From Collibacillus ludicampi (lineage in GTDB: Bacteria; Bacillota; Bacilli; Tumebacillales; BOQE01): a stretch of DNA of 64,000 bases. A program made the translations under genes and the position numbers. The notes under the pieces are model-generated. The model was not told where the DNA came from, searched no databases, and saw only the letters and a program-made list of their open reading frames with translations. Location of the stretch: assembly GCF_023705585.1 (NCBI RefSeq), contig NZ_BOQE01000001.1:1825001-1889000 (forward strand), read 5' to 3'. Of this stretch, positions 37,285-44,784 are shown in pieces (position 1 is the first letter of the stretch; every line of letters starts with the position of its first letter).

Positions 37285-37595
37285 AACGTTTGGAGTGTTC
37301 GCACGACGTCGGCCAGCAGCGCAGGATCAAAGCCAGGCTGGATCTCTACGGTTACTTGCCCTACTCTAACGAGCAAGGTGTTTCTAGACTCGTCAGTCTG
37401 CCCGTCCACTTCTGCCGATATCCACTTGGATGATGGGGTCACAGCGGCTTCTTTGTGTTCAATCTTCCGGAGCCAATACCGGAACTGATGAAGCTTCAAC
37501 TGATGAGCTCTACACCAAGCTGATGCGCTCTGTCCGCTAGCCCGAAAAGCGGCGATCCGTACCTCCCACTCTTTTCTCAGTTCTGCATGGGACAT
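37278..37595 (-). CDS. tnpA: IS66 accessory protein TnpA
   Basis: 105 residues. Helix-turn-helix protein starting MSHAELRKEWEVRIAAFRAS, with SASAWCRAHQLKLHQFRYWLRK, typical of IS66 Orf1. First gene of the element, immediately inside the right end. Intact, unlike tnpC. Confidence 0.88.
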   Translation of the reverse strand: MSHAELRKEWEVRIAAFRASGQSASAWCRAHQLKLHQFRYWLRKIEHKEAAVTPSSKWISAEVDGQTDESRNTLLVRVGQVTVEIQPGFDPALLADVVRTLQTLC

Positions 37596-37976
37596 TGAAA
37601 ATTCTCCTCTCCGAATATCTTGAGGAGATTATCTCAAATACAATACGAGGTTAGTAGGTGGGAAGTATTTGACGCTTACTCGGTAATGATCTCATAAGGT
37701 TGAATATATCCATACGTCCTATAGTAAAAGATTAGTAAAGTAACTATAACTATTAAATCCAAGAGGACTGCCGTTATTCTACCTGTGTATTTCATATTCT
37801 TAGCATTCCCTTTTATTACTTATTAGTTAAACAAAAACTATCGGAATCTGGCCTACTATTTAGTGTATGCTGAGCGTACATCTTAGCGTTGCAGATATTT
37901 CTCAAAATACTTTTCTAAATTATTATTCCATACCTTAAACAAACTGTAAATAATTAACTTGCGTTTCGCGCCCGAT

Positions 37977-38005
37977 TTGAGAACGAACCCCCTCGATGTT
38001 ATAGT
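37977..38005 (+). promoter_or_regulatory. Promoter of the SpoIIM-family gene
   Basis: TTGAGA (37977-37982), 17-base spacer, TATAGT (38000-38005). The remaining parts of 37796-38127 show no gene; the cyclase pseudogene is transcribed away to the left from the same interval. Confidence 0.55.
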
Positions 38006-38127
38006 GGAAGTTGTATGAGAAAAGTTTTCGATCACACGAATTAATATTTATGCTTATAACATGAATAAATAAGCCATTCTAGCTATCAAACCCTAATATA
38101 TAAAATGTTCAGGGAAGGAGAAATAAT

Positions 38128-38748
38128 ATGTCTTGGATAACCGAAGAATATAGACATTTTCGACAAGATTATCTTAAACTTTTTATATTTTACTATCTTA
38201 CTTCCATTGTAGTTATAATATTCGCGTATTTTTTCTATAAAACGAATCATTATGCAGTTGATGTCTTGCACAATCAATATATCGCCAATGGTAAGGAGCA
38301 GGGTCTTCACACCAATGATGAAGCACCTTGGAGTGATTTTCTTATTATTTTTTTTAATAATTGCTGGAACGTCTTTTTGATTGTTGTTCTCGGTCTTATT
38401 CCTGTATTAGTAATACCATTCCTGATTCTTATTATTAATATGACAAATACTGGTATTCTATTAGTGTATGGACAAAATCACACAGGTATTAGTCCAGTTC
38501 GTCTTTTTGTTCATGGAATTTTACCACATGGTATCTTCGAAATGACTGCAGTGATACTTTCAATTGTACTTGGCACAAGATTGAGTTGGCGTGTACTACT
38601 TAAACTGATTAAAAAAGGTGGAGAATTGAAGAGAGTTGTAAAACAAAGTCTATTAACGTATTTAAGAGTCATTATGCCCTTGCTATTTATTGCCGCACTG
38701 ATCGAATCATTCATTACCCCTTATTTTCTTAATCGTATTAACGGATAA
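38128..38748 (+). CDS. SpoIIM-family (DUF95) membrane protein
   Basis: 206 residues, about five membrane segments. It shares the SpoIIM-family features LPHGIFEMTAVILS in the middle and AALIESFITP at the end. SpoIIM itself works with SpoIID and SpoIIP in engulfment, but many family members are not sporulation genes, so the role is open. Shine-Dalgarno GGGAAGGAG before ATG 38128. Codon use is more A+T-rich than in most neighbours. Confidence 0.8.
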   Translation: MSWITEEYRHFRQDYLKLFIFYYLTSIVVIIFAYFFYKTNHYAVDVLHNQYIANGKEQGLHTNDEAPWSDFLIIFFNNCWNVFLIVVLGLIPVLVIPFLILIINMTNTGILLVYGQNHTGISPVRLFVHGILPHGIFEMTAVILSIVLGTRLSWRVLLKLIKKGGELKRVVKQSLLTYLRVIMPLLFIAALIESFITPYFLNRING

Positions 38749-39144
38749 GTTGGCAGTTTATTAGGAGTGGAGTCTAGGAGTACATCGACTATCTGACGAG
38801 CAAACGAAACTATGCGGCACGATCAACTACCATTGATTTTCTTCCGATAAAATCTCGAGTTCAGTACTGCAAACCGACAAATCCATACGCCGGTTGCTTT
38901 ATACTTCTCCAAAGCGTTCTTTCATGCTCGGCAAGAATTGTTGCGTTTGTCGAGCGAGTTCCGGTTGTTCATTCTCTAAGACGTCCGGCGGAACAGATGC
39001 GAATCTCCGCAAAGACCCCAAATCTTGAATTCTTCCGATTCAAGTGGAAAACCACCGTAAGAAAGATTGGCTGCTTGCTTCGATGGTTTTTTCTATGTGT
39101 AAGTCTTACTCACAGATTTCGTCATGGAAGTAGGGTGCAATTTT
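38749..39144 (-). other. Gene-free stretch with a possible coding remnant
   Basis: On the minus strand a frame ending with TAA at 38899-38901 reads SVPPDVLENEQPELARQTQQ and ends MKERFGEV, which looks like a real protein tail but has no start. I cannot identify it. Nothing else is supported here. Confidence 0.3.
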
Positions 39145-39330
39145 CCTATCTTGAAAATGTGTAGTTTGGTGGGCGTATGCTTTGCGTTCGCGCTCCGTGG
39201 AGGTCGTCTCGCATGGAACAATGATTAAATGTCGCGAGACAACCTCCAAAGTCGCTGTCTCACGCAAAGCATTACGCCCACTCGAAGACACTTTTCATCC
39301 TCTGATGGTGCCGCTTGCGGCATGGGGGAC
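39145..39330 (-). repeat. Nested palindromic element, copy 3 (B/C form, inverted)
   Basis: Reverse orientation. From right to left it has the GCCGCAAGCGGC mini-hairpin, the CAGAGGATGAAAAG block, outer arms GTGGGCGTATGCTTTGCG / ACGCAAAGCATTACGCCCAC and inner arms TGGAGGTCGTCTCGC / GCGAGACAACCTCCA, then the ATTTTCAAGATAGG boundary at 39145-39160. Stem A is fused with B. Its right boundary supplies the stop codon region of the dehalogenase gene. Confidence 0.8.
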
Positions 39331-39992
39331 TACCGGGAAATTAAGTGTGCCAGTTCTAGCAAATCCTGTACCTGATAATCCGGCTGAACTCCAAGCTCTT
39401 CAATTGGATTGCCCGTACGGTTGATCCAACCGACGGTAAAACCGAACGATTTGGAACCGGCCACATCCCACCCGTTTGATGAAAGAAATAAAACTTTTTC
39501 TTTGGAGATCCCTAACTTGGTGACAGCAAGTTGATAGACCTGTGGATTTGGTTTATAAGTTTTTAGTGCGTCCACGCTTAAAATCGCAGTAAAGTACGAT
39601 TCTAATCCGGCATTTTCAACCACGATGTGTAGCATCTTACTGGTTCCATTAGACAAGATCAGGAGTTGCCGAGGCTGGAATGCATTCAATGCGTCGACCA
39701 CTTCGGGATAGGGAGTAAGGTTCAGGTAGGCGGCTGTTAATTTCTCGATCGTGTCCTCACTAAATTCCAGCTTCAACTTGTTTAACGAGAACCGTAGCGA
39801 GTCCCGGTTAATAGCTTCAAAATCCACAAATCTGTTCATAAGTGCCCGTAGCCATGTGTATTCGAGTTGTTTCTGACGCCAAGTTTGGCTAATGAAAGTC
39901 CCCTTACCGGGGTACAATTGTTCACAGGCGTCGATGACTGAATTCACATCAAATAACGTTCCATATGCGTCAAAGACTACTGCCTCAATCAT
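39330..39992 (-). CDS. Haloacid dehalogenase, type II (L-2-haloacid dehalogenase-like)
   Basis: 220 residues. Motif I VVFDAYGTLFDV (Asp nucleophile), motif II LILSNGTSKML, Lys in LKTYKPNPQVY, and motif IV FLSSNGWDVAGSKSFGF; the SSNxWD form is the one seen in L-2-haloacid dehalogenases and differs from phosphatases. It would hydrolyse 2-haloacids such as L-2-chloropropionate. ATG 39992 follows GGAGG. The stop codon lies exactly at the edge of palindromic copy 3, so the native C-terminus may have been changed by it. Confidence 0.88.
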   Translation of the reverse strand: MIEAVVFDAYGTLFDVNSVIDACEQLYPGKGTFISQTWRQKQLEYTWLRALMNRFVDFEAINRDSLRFSLNKLKLEFSEDTIEKLTAAYLNLTPYPEVVDALNAFQPRQLLILSNGTSKMLHIVVENAGLESYFTAILSVDALKTYKPNPQVYQLAVTKLGISKEKVLFLSSNGWDVAGSKSFGFTVGWINRTGNPIEELGVQPDYQVQDLLELAHLISR

Positions 39993-40161
39993 GGAATGAA
40001 CCTCCAATCGGGACGTATTTATTGTATTATCCCCCATAATAAGGGGAGCGTCTGTGAAATGTCTTACGTTCGAACGGAAACAAGAAAGAACTCATCCTGT
40101 ATCTACATGGTGGAAATGAAGAGAGTATTTTGGCTCTTCTGACGCTTCCACTTAATAAATG

Positions 40162-40190
40162 TTGACATATCTGATTACTCGGAATAAAAT
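40162..40190 (+). promoter_or_regulatory. Promoter of the YeiH-family gene
   Basis: TTGACA (40162-40167), 17-base spacer, TAAAAT (40185-40190). Near-consensus sigma-A type; start near 40197, giving a leader of about 140 bases. Confidence 0.75.
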
Positions 40191-40229
40191 GAAGGTAACA
40201 TTGAACATTTCGCCGATCGGACCACCGAA

Positions 40230-40286
40230 GGCTCTCATATATTACCTGAGTCATTTATGGCAGGTAGTATGAGGGCCTTTTGTTTT
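40230..40286 (+). terminator. Leader terminator (possible attenuator) before the YeiH-family gene
   Basis: GGCTCTCATATATTACCTG pairs with CAGGTAGTATGAGGGCC (small bulge), followed by TTTTGTTTT. It sits between the promoter at 40162 and the gene at 40340, and no plus-strand gene ends upstream, so it can only act on this leader. The upstream 35 bases may be a sensor; I do not recognise a riboswitch class. Confidence 0.65.
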
Positions 40287-40339
40287 AAATCAAGGTGACA
40301 AGTCGTTTCATGAGTTGGGAATAGGAGGGGAATGAGAAA

Positions 40340-41638
40340 ATGACAAATGGTGATCAAAGGGGAACAGGGGTACTCGGCGAAGATTGGTGGGCGGTCATTT
40401 TAGGTATTTTGTTTGTCGTAGCAGCTTTTGTGGGATATCAGTGGAAAATGCCGCTGAATCTTTTCAAAAACGCGATACCAGTGGAATGGCCCACCAAAGA
40501 TTTGGGAATGCATTTAGCCACAAACTTTGGATCTTATGTTCTTCTGTATTTGGTATTATTGGTTTTTACGGGAATTGCCATTGTAAACATGAGGGGAAAT
40601 CTTAAGCATTATGTACTTTCTTTCACTGTGTTGTTCATCGTTTCGATCATTATTTTAATCTTGGGAAGTCAGCATACGCTGAAGTATTATGGGCTGGAAT
40701 ACCCCTTTTGGGCATTGGTCATTGGTCTGATTATCGGCAACTCACTAAGAATTCCGGATTGGTTCCAGGCTGCGGCGAGTCGAACCGAATTTTATATCAA
40801 AACGTCAATTGTGCTGCTAGGGGCCAATTTACCTTTTACGATTATTCTGCGAGCGGGGATATGGGGGTTTCTCGAAGCTTTATTAATTGTTCTTTCTGGG
40901 TTTACAGTGGCCTTTGCGGTAGGGCGAAAACTCGGTTTTGATCCAAAGTTTTCTAGTGTTATTGGAGCGGGTGGATCCGTGTGTGGTGTTTCTGCAGCGA
41001 TCGCTGTGGGAAATAGCGTGAAAGCACCGGAAAAACAAATTGGCTATGTCGTTTCGCTGGTGGTTCTGTATGGATTAGTCTTAATATTTATTCTGCCGGC
41101 GCTTGGAAAATGGTTGCATCTCCCTGATTATGTGACGGGGGCATGGATCGGCGGTTCCGAGTTGGCAGATGCCTCAGGTTTGGCGGCTGCATCACTGGTT
41201 TCTGATACAGCCGTGAAAGCCTTCACTTTGGTAAAACTCAGCCGTGATGTGTTGATCGGATTTCTATGCTTTATTTTTGGCACCATGGCTGTGACTCGAT
41301 GGGAGAATAAGCAAGGAAAACCGATCGGTGCTCGGGTCATGTGGGATCGCTTTCCAAAGTTCGTTCTTGCTTTTTTGGTGGTCTCTGGCTTAACCACCTA
41401 TTGGCAATTGCATGCTGGAAAATCTTTTTCAAACGACTTCACCGGAAATCTTAATGCACTACGTACGTGGTTTTTTGTTCTTACTTTTTTCTGTATTGGA
41501 TTAAACACAAGGTTTAGAGACATTCGTACCCTTGGGAGAAAGCCAATTATCGCCTTTACAGCCGTGGTGTTGGTCAACTTTGTTGTCGGTTTTATTTTAG
41601 CGAACATATTCTTTGGTCATATCGTTCATCCCTTCTAA
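40340..41638 (+). CDS. YeiH/UPF0324-family putative sulfate exporter
   Basis: 432 residues, about 10-11 membrane helices. Family hallmarks: VIGLIIGNSLRIPDWF, IKTSIVLLGANLPFTIIL, VIGAGGSVCGVSAAIAVGN and GGSELADASGLAAASLVSD. The family is annotated as putative sulfate exporters from links with taurine and sulfoacetate breakdown; direct evidence is limited. It has a longer N-terminal extension with two extra helices than YeiH. Shine-Dalgarno AGGAGGGGA. Likely controlled by the leader hairpin upstream. Confidence 0.85.
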   Translation: MTNGDQRGTGVLGEDWWAVILGILFVVAAFVGYQWKMPLNLFKNAIPVEWPTKDLGMHLATNFGSYVLLYLVLLVFTGIAIVNMRGNLKHYVLSFTVLFIVSIIILILGSQHTLKYYGLEYPFWALVIGLIIGNSLRIPDWFQAAASRTEFYIKTSIVLLGANLPFTIILRAGIWGFLEALLIVLSGFTVAFAVGRKLGFDPKFSSVIGAGGSVCGVSAAIAVGNSVKAPEKQIGYVVSLVVLYGLVLIFILPALGKWLHLPDYVTGAWIGGSELADASGLAAASLVSDTAVKAFTLVKLSRDVLIGFLCFIFGTMAVTRWENKQGKPIGARVMWDRFPKFVLAFLVVSGLTTYWQLHAGKSFSNDFTGNLNALRTWFFVLTFFCIGLNTRFRDIRTLGRKPIIAFTAVVLVNFVVGFILANIFFGHIVHPF

Positions 41639-41901
41639 AAGCTTTAACCTTCTTAAAGTGTGGTAATTTTGAAGGGATTCCAACAGATTGAACATGCTTT
41701 GTGTACACCTCTCGTATCAGCCAAAAACCAGAAAGGAAAGTGTTTCAACGGTTGATATGCGAAGGTATGTCATACTTATTTCAAACTGTTAGGAGAATAT
41801 TACCCAAATACGGGTGCTGGGGTTGGTAAGAGCAGACAAGGAACTCAGAATGGGTATGCACTAAGCATCAAACCTGAGGGGATCACAATTGTTACAATGA
41901 T

Positions 41902-41943
41902 AAGTCCCGATAACATGTTTCGATATGTTATCGGGACTTTGTT
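41902..41943 (+). terminator. Strong hairpin, probable terminator
   Basis: AAGTCCCGATAACAT / ATGTTATCGGGACTT, a perfect 15-bp stem with an 8-base loop and a short T-rich tail. It lies 265 bases after the YeiH gene. The remainder of 41639-42018 has only a short start-less frame (YYPNTGAGVGKSRQGTQ) that I cannot identify. Confidence 0.65.
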
Positions 41944-42018
41944 GTATAAATATAGCTAGTCTTCGTGTGATTTTTTCACAAGAGAATATTTTCGAAAAAT
42001 TTCCTGAACAGGTATTGA

Positions 42019-42079
42019 CTTTTTATATATAACATGTAGAATAGTGTTAAGTAATATATGAAATATTATATATAAAAAG
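42019..42079. promoter_or_regulatory. 14-bp perfect inverted repeat upstream of padR-like gene
   Basis: CTTTTTATATATAA (42019-42032) and TTATATATAAAAAG (42066-42079) with 33 bases between. Located 120 bases before the PadR start. PadR proteins often bind an inverted site in their own promoter; ACATG near the left arm is reminiscent of the ATGT-ACAT pattern, but the match is weak. Confidence 0.45.
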
Positions 42080-42201
42080 TGAAATATTAATCTCAAAGAG
42101 GTGAATTTTGAACCGAAGTATCTATGCTTGATGAAGTGAAAAATATTTTTAGTCATTACCGTACAATTTATCCATGAGCGAAAATAACACGAGGTGTTTC
42201 T

Positions 42202-42774
42202 ATGTCTTTACCGCATGCCATTCTAGGTCTCCTTACGTATAAACCCATGAGCGGATACGACCTAAAATCATTCTTTGATAAATCCATCAAATATTTTTGG
42301 CCTGCTCAGTTAAGCCAGATCTATCGCGATCTTGGTACACTTGAGAAAAAAGAGTGGGTGACATCCCATATAGAACCACAAGAAGGACGCCCCGATCGAA
42401 AAGTCTATAGCATTACCGAAGAAGGAAAAAAGGAGTTGCTGAATTGGTTGAATAAAATGCCGCAGAGTTTTACCTCCATTGTTCGTGATGAAACAGCGTT
42501 ACGCATGTTTTTGGGGTCCAGAATTGAAATCGATGAAATGATTTTCCAAATGAAAGCTTTTGTAAAAGAAAAGAAAGAAACGGTTATGGCTTTAGATGCA
42601 ATTGCAGATATGATTCAGAAAAGTGATTTTGACAAAGAAAAAGTATATTGGTTACTTTCCTTAAGAAAGGGGTATCGAATAGCTGAAGCCGAGCTCAAGT
42701 GGGCGGAAGAATGCATAGAAGAACTTGAAAGGTATAAAAAAATACTCAAAGAAAAGGAGCAGGATGAATCATGA
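42202..42774 (+). CDS. PadR-family transcriptional regulator
   Basis: 190 residues. An N-terminal winged helix (LPHAILGLLTYKPMSGYDLK; later PAQLSQIYRDLGTLEKKEWV) is followed by a C-terminal helical dimerisation domain of the Vir_act_alpha_C type. It probably represses its own operon with the nitroreductase and CPBP genes, to which it is joined by an ATGA overlap. The inducer is unknown. Shine-Dalgarno CGAGGTG. Confidence 0.9.
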   Translation: MSLPHAILGLLTYKPMSGYDLKSFFDKSIKYFWPAQLSQIYRDLGTLEKKEWVTSHIEPQEGRPDRKVYSITEEGKKELLNWLNKMPQSFTSIVRDETALRMFLGSRIEIDEMIFQMKAFVKEKKETVMALDAIADMIQKSDFDKEKVYWLLSLRKGYRIAEAELKWAEECIEELERYKKILKEKEQDES

Positions 42775-43346
42775 GTATTATTCAACTCTTACCTGAAATT
42801 GAAGAAAGAAGCAGTATAACCAATTGGAGTTCCAAGAGCATATCGGAAGAGACCTGGGAGATTCTTTTTGAGGCAGCCAGACGTGCCCCGTCATCTTGGA
42901 ATCGTCAGCCTGCACGTTATGTCGTGGTTAGTGAGGAAAATGTAAAAAAATCTGTATGTAATGCCTTACATCGTACAAACAAATGGGCAGAAAAAGCGGC
43001 GGGTTTAATTGTTCAGGTAGCTGATCCGGTGGATGATGACAGGTTGGATGGAAAAGACTATTATCTTTACGATTGCGGACTTTCGATGATGAGTTTAATC
43101 TACCAAGCGCAATCCATGGGGATAACCACACGACAAATGATCGGTTTTGATGAGAAAGACATGAAACAGATCCTAGGAATCCCCGACCGTTATCGAATTG
43201 TGGTCATTGCAGGTCTTGGTTATCCTTCAGAATCCCCAGTATCGATGAAATTGGCACAGATTAAACATGTGATGACGGAACAGCACAAACGGTATCGCCT
43301 GGAGCATCTTGTTTCATGGCAAAAATGGGGAGGAAAATCCAAATGA
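42771..43346 (+). CDS. Nitroreductase-family protein
   Basis: 191 residues. FMN-dependent oxidoreductase fold: the Arg/Ser/Asn pocket ARRAPSSWNRQPARYVVV contacts FMN, and GITTRQMIGFD and VVIAGLGYPSE match the usual late motifs. It may reduce nitro- or quinone compounds or serve a dehydrogenation step. Starts inside the padR stop codon; the next gene starts inside its own stop. Substrate unknown. Confidence 0.85.
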   Translation: MSIIQLLPEIEERSSITNWSSKSISEETWEILFEAARRAPSSWNRQPARYVVVSEENVKKSVCNALHRTNKWAEKAAGLIVQVADPVDDDRLDGKDYYLYDCGLSMMSLIYQAQSMGITTRQMIGFDEKDMKQILGIPDRYRIVVIAGLGYPSESPVSMKLAQIKHVMTEQHKRYRLEHLVSWQKWGGKSK

Positions 43347-43960
43347 AAACGGCCGTTTCCTCTTTCCGACTTTCACCCATAAAACGTGTTCAGTTGAACA
43401 AGATTCGATTGACCATTGATGTTCTAGGTGTCACGCTTATTCGCTTGATTGACCCACTGATCCACACTTCCTTTGGTCATACCATACTCTCCATTTACAA
43501 TGTGGCGGCTTGGATCACCATCCTCACCTTAGATCCTACACGTATACCAGAATTCACGACGACTCGGAATCAACAAAAAAAGGCTTGGCTTTTTACCCTT
43601 AAATTACTTCCCGTTATTTTGATAGGTTTGATCACGATTGCACTTGGATTTCAACTACCCGTTCTACAGCAAACCATAACACCAAGCAGTGTATTGGTAG
43701 TGGGATTGGGGAGTTATATGGACGAACTTCTTTTCCGCAACACGCTTCAGCCTAAACTGCGTCAATGGGGGTTCTCCCGTTTTGGTGCGATTGCGACACA
43801 AAGTCTGTTATTTGCAGCTTCTTGGTGGATTTCCTATAATTCTATAGGTCTGATGGTGTCAGCTCTCTTTATAGGTCTCGTCAATGGTTGGATAGTGTAT
43901 AAATATCGTTCGCTTTGGCCTGTATTTATCATTAGTTTCATTTGGAGAGTTATTATTTAA
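43343..43960 (+). CDS. CPBP-family intramembrane protein, catalytic residues altered
   Basis: 205 residues, about six membrane helices. The CPBP (Abi/Rce1) motif 1, normally EExxFR, is DELLFR here; motif 2, normally FxxxH, appears as FAASW without His; motif 3 has only GLVNGW. The proteolytic site is therefore probably lost. ATG 43343 lies inside the nitroreductase stop and follows GGGAGG. Third gene of the padR operon; it may have become a non-enzymatic membrane partner. Confidence 0.65.
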   Translation: MKTAVSSFRLSPIKRVQLNKIRLTIDVLGVTLIRLIDPLIHTSFGHTILSIYNVAAWITILTLDPTRIPEFTTTRNQQKKAWLFTLKLLPVILIGLITIALGFQLPVLQQTITPSSVLVVGLGSYMDELLFRNTLQPKLRQWGFSRFGAIATQSLLFAASWWISYNSIGLMVSALFIGLVNGWIVYKYRSLWPVFIISFIWRVII

Positions 43961-44083
43961 GAGAACAATTTATTGACTTTTTTTATAATTATGGTTCCGG
44001 CGAGATTCAATCGTGCACTCAAACGCACAGTTGCGGAAACCTTAGACCAACAGAATTATGAGAAAACGAGTAAAACGTAAAAG

Positions 44084-44124
44084 TTTTCCCTGAACATACA
44101 TGATTCATGTATGTCCAGGGAAAA
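44084..44124. repeat. Long near-perfect palindrome upstream of array 2
   Basis: TTTTCCCTG-a-ACATACATGA / TTCATGTATGT-c-CAGGGAAAA, two mirrored halves of 20 bases with one mismatch pair and no loop. There is no T run on either strand, so it is not an ordinary terminator. About 90 bases before the leader inverted repeat of array 2. Confidence 0.65.
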
Positions 44125-44210
44125 GTAAAATATAAAGCAGGAATTGAAATCAGCGATGAGGAATTATTAAATTGTCTAGGTCAATGCTTGGTATGCTTCT
44201 CTTCCTCTTT

Positions 44211-44335
44211 GTTTTCGAGGCAAAAGGCACTTTTTTTACAAAAGAATAATCCTCGAAAACAGCCAGATAAATCATTTGCATTGCCTTCCATTAATCCCTT
44301 GTCCCACCTGCAGTTTTTCGCTGCCCGCAAATGCG
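44211..44335 (+). promoter_or_regulatory. Leader of CRISPR array 2
   Basis: GTTTTCGAGG (44211-44220) and CCTCGAAAAC (44251-44260) form a perfect 10-bp inverted repeat; 76 bases separate the shared CTCGAAAA core from the first repeat, and the last 14 bases are TGCCCGCAAATGCG. All three spacings equal those before array 1. Confidence 0.7.
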
Positions 44336-44715
44336 GTAACATTGATGACCCGAGAATCTAGGGGACTGAAAGTGATCAAGCCGTTCAAAACTCGCTTCAT
44401 CTAGTCCTGTAACATTGATGACCCGAGAATCTAGGGGACTGAAAGTTTCGTAGAAAATTCATCCATTTCATCTCCCCCCTTGTAACATTGATGACCCGAG
44501 AATCTAGGGGACTGAAAGGAGGGAACTTAGACAAGCCCAAGAAATAGCAAAAGGGTAACATTGATGACCCGAGAATCTAGGGGACTGAAAGAAACGCTTC
44601 AGCGTATACACATCTGTCTGCTATGTCGTAACATTGATGACCCGAGAATCTAGGGGACTGAAAGTTTTTTGAACTTGAACTTGATTAAAAGGATTCGCCA
44701 TGTAACGTTGATGAC
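44336..44715 (+). CRISPR. CRISPR array 2 (5 full repeats, 5 spacers, truncated last repeat)
   Basis: 37-base repeats start at 44336, 44409, 44482, 44555 and 44628, with a 14-base degenerate remnant GTAACGTTGATGAC at 44702. Spacers are 36-37 bases. The repeat is that of array 1 (ATTGATG form) except that the hairpin loop is AAT instead of TAA; stem and ACTGAAAG tag are unchanged, so the same Cas6 should process both. Same orientation as array 1. Confidence 0.98.
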
Positions 44716-44717
44716 TT

Positions 44718-44736
44718 CTGTGTAAAAATGGTTCAG
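44718..44736 (+). mobile_element. IS256-like terminal fragment at the end of array 2
   Basis: CTGTGTAAAAATGGTTCAG is identical over 19 bases to 33773-33791, the inner part of the left end of the IS256 element. It begins two bases after the broken last repeat. No transposase follows. Confidence 0.6.
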
Positions 44737-44784
44737 AAAGTACATTTGACCAGAGAAGGATCTTGATTGGCTCACTCCCATTTA

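Larger units (their letters stand above)
35235..37679 (-). mobile_element. IS66-family insertion sequence
   Basis: 2445 bp. Inverted ends GTAAGCGTAAAATAATCCCC and GTAAGCGTCAAATACTTCCC, flanked by the 8-bp duplication TCGGTAAT (35227-35234 and 37680-37687). Carries tnpA, tnpB and a broken tnpC in the standard order on the minus strand. Inserted between the second membrane segment and the start of the same cyclase gene. Confidence 0.95.
33297..37795 (-). pseudogene. Membrane diguanylate cyclase split by two insertion sequences
   Basis: Joining 37795-37680, 35226-35146 and 33747-33297 (minus strand), that is, removing both insertion sequences and one copy of each target duplication, gives exactly 648 bases: 215 codons and a stop. 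The protein has a hydrophobic N-terminal helix, a second short one, then a GGDEF domain starting DALTELYNRRF, with I-site RKTD five residues before GGDEF and the RWGGDEFLII active site. It would make cyclic di-GMP. Both breaks are recent in the sense that the three coding pieces are otherwise intact. Confidence 0.9.

Noticed and set aside
41760-41943. Short frame reading YYPNTGAGVGKSRQGTQNGY
   Set aside because: It looks protein-like but has no start codon or ribosome site and runs into the terminator hairpin; I cannot assign it.
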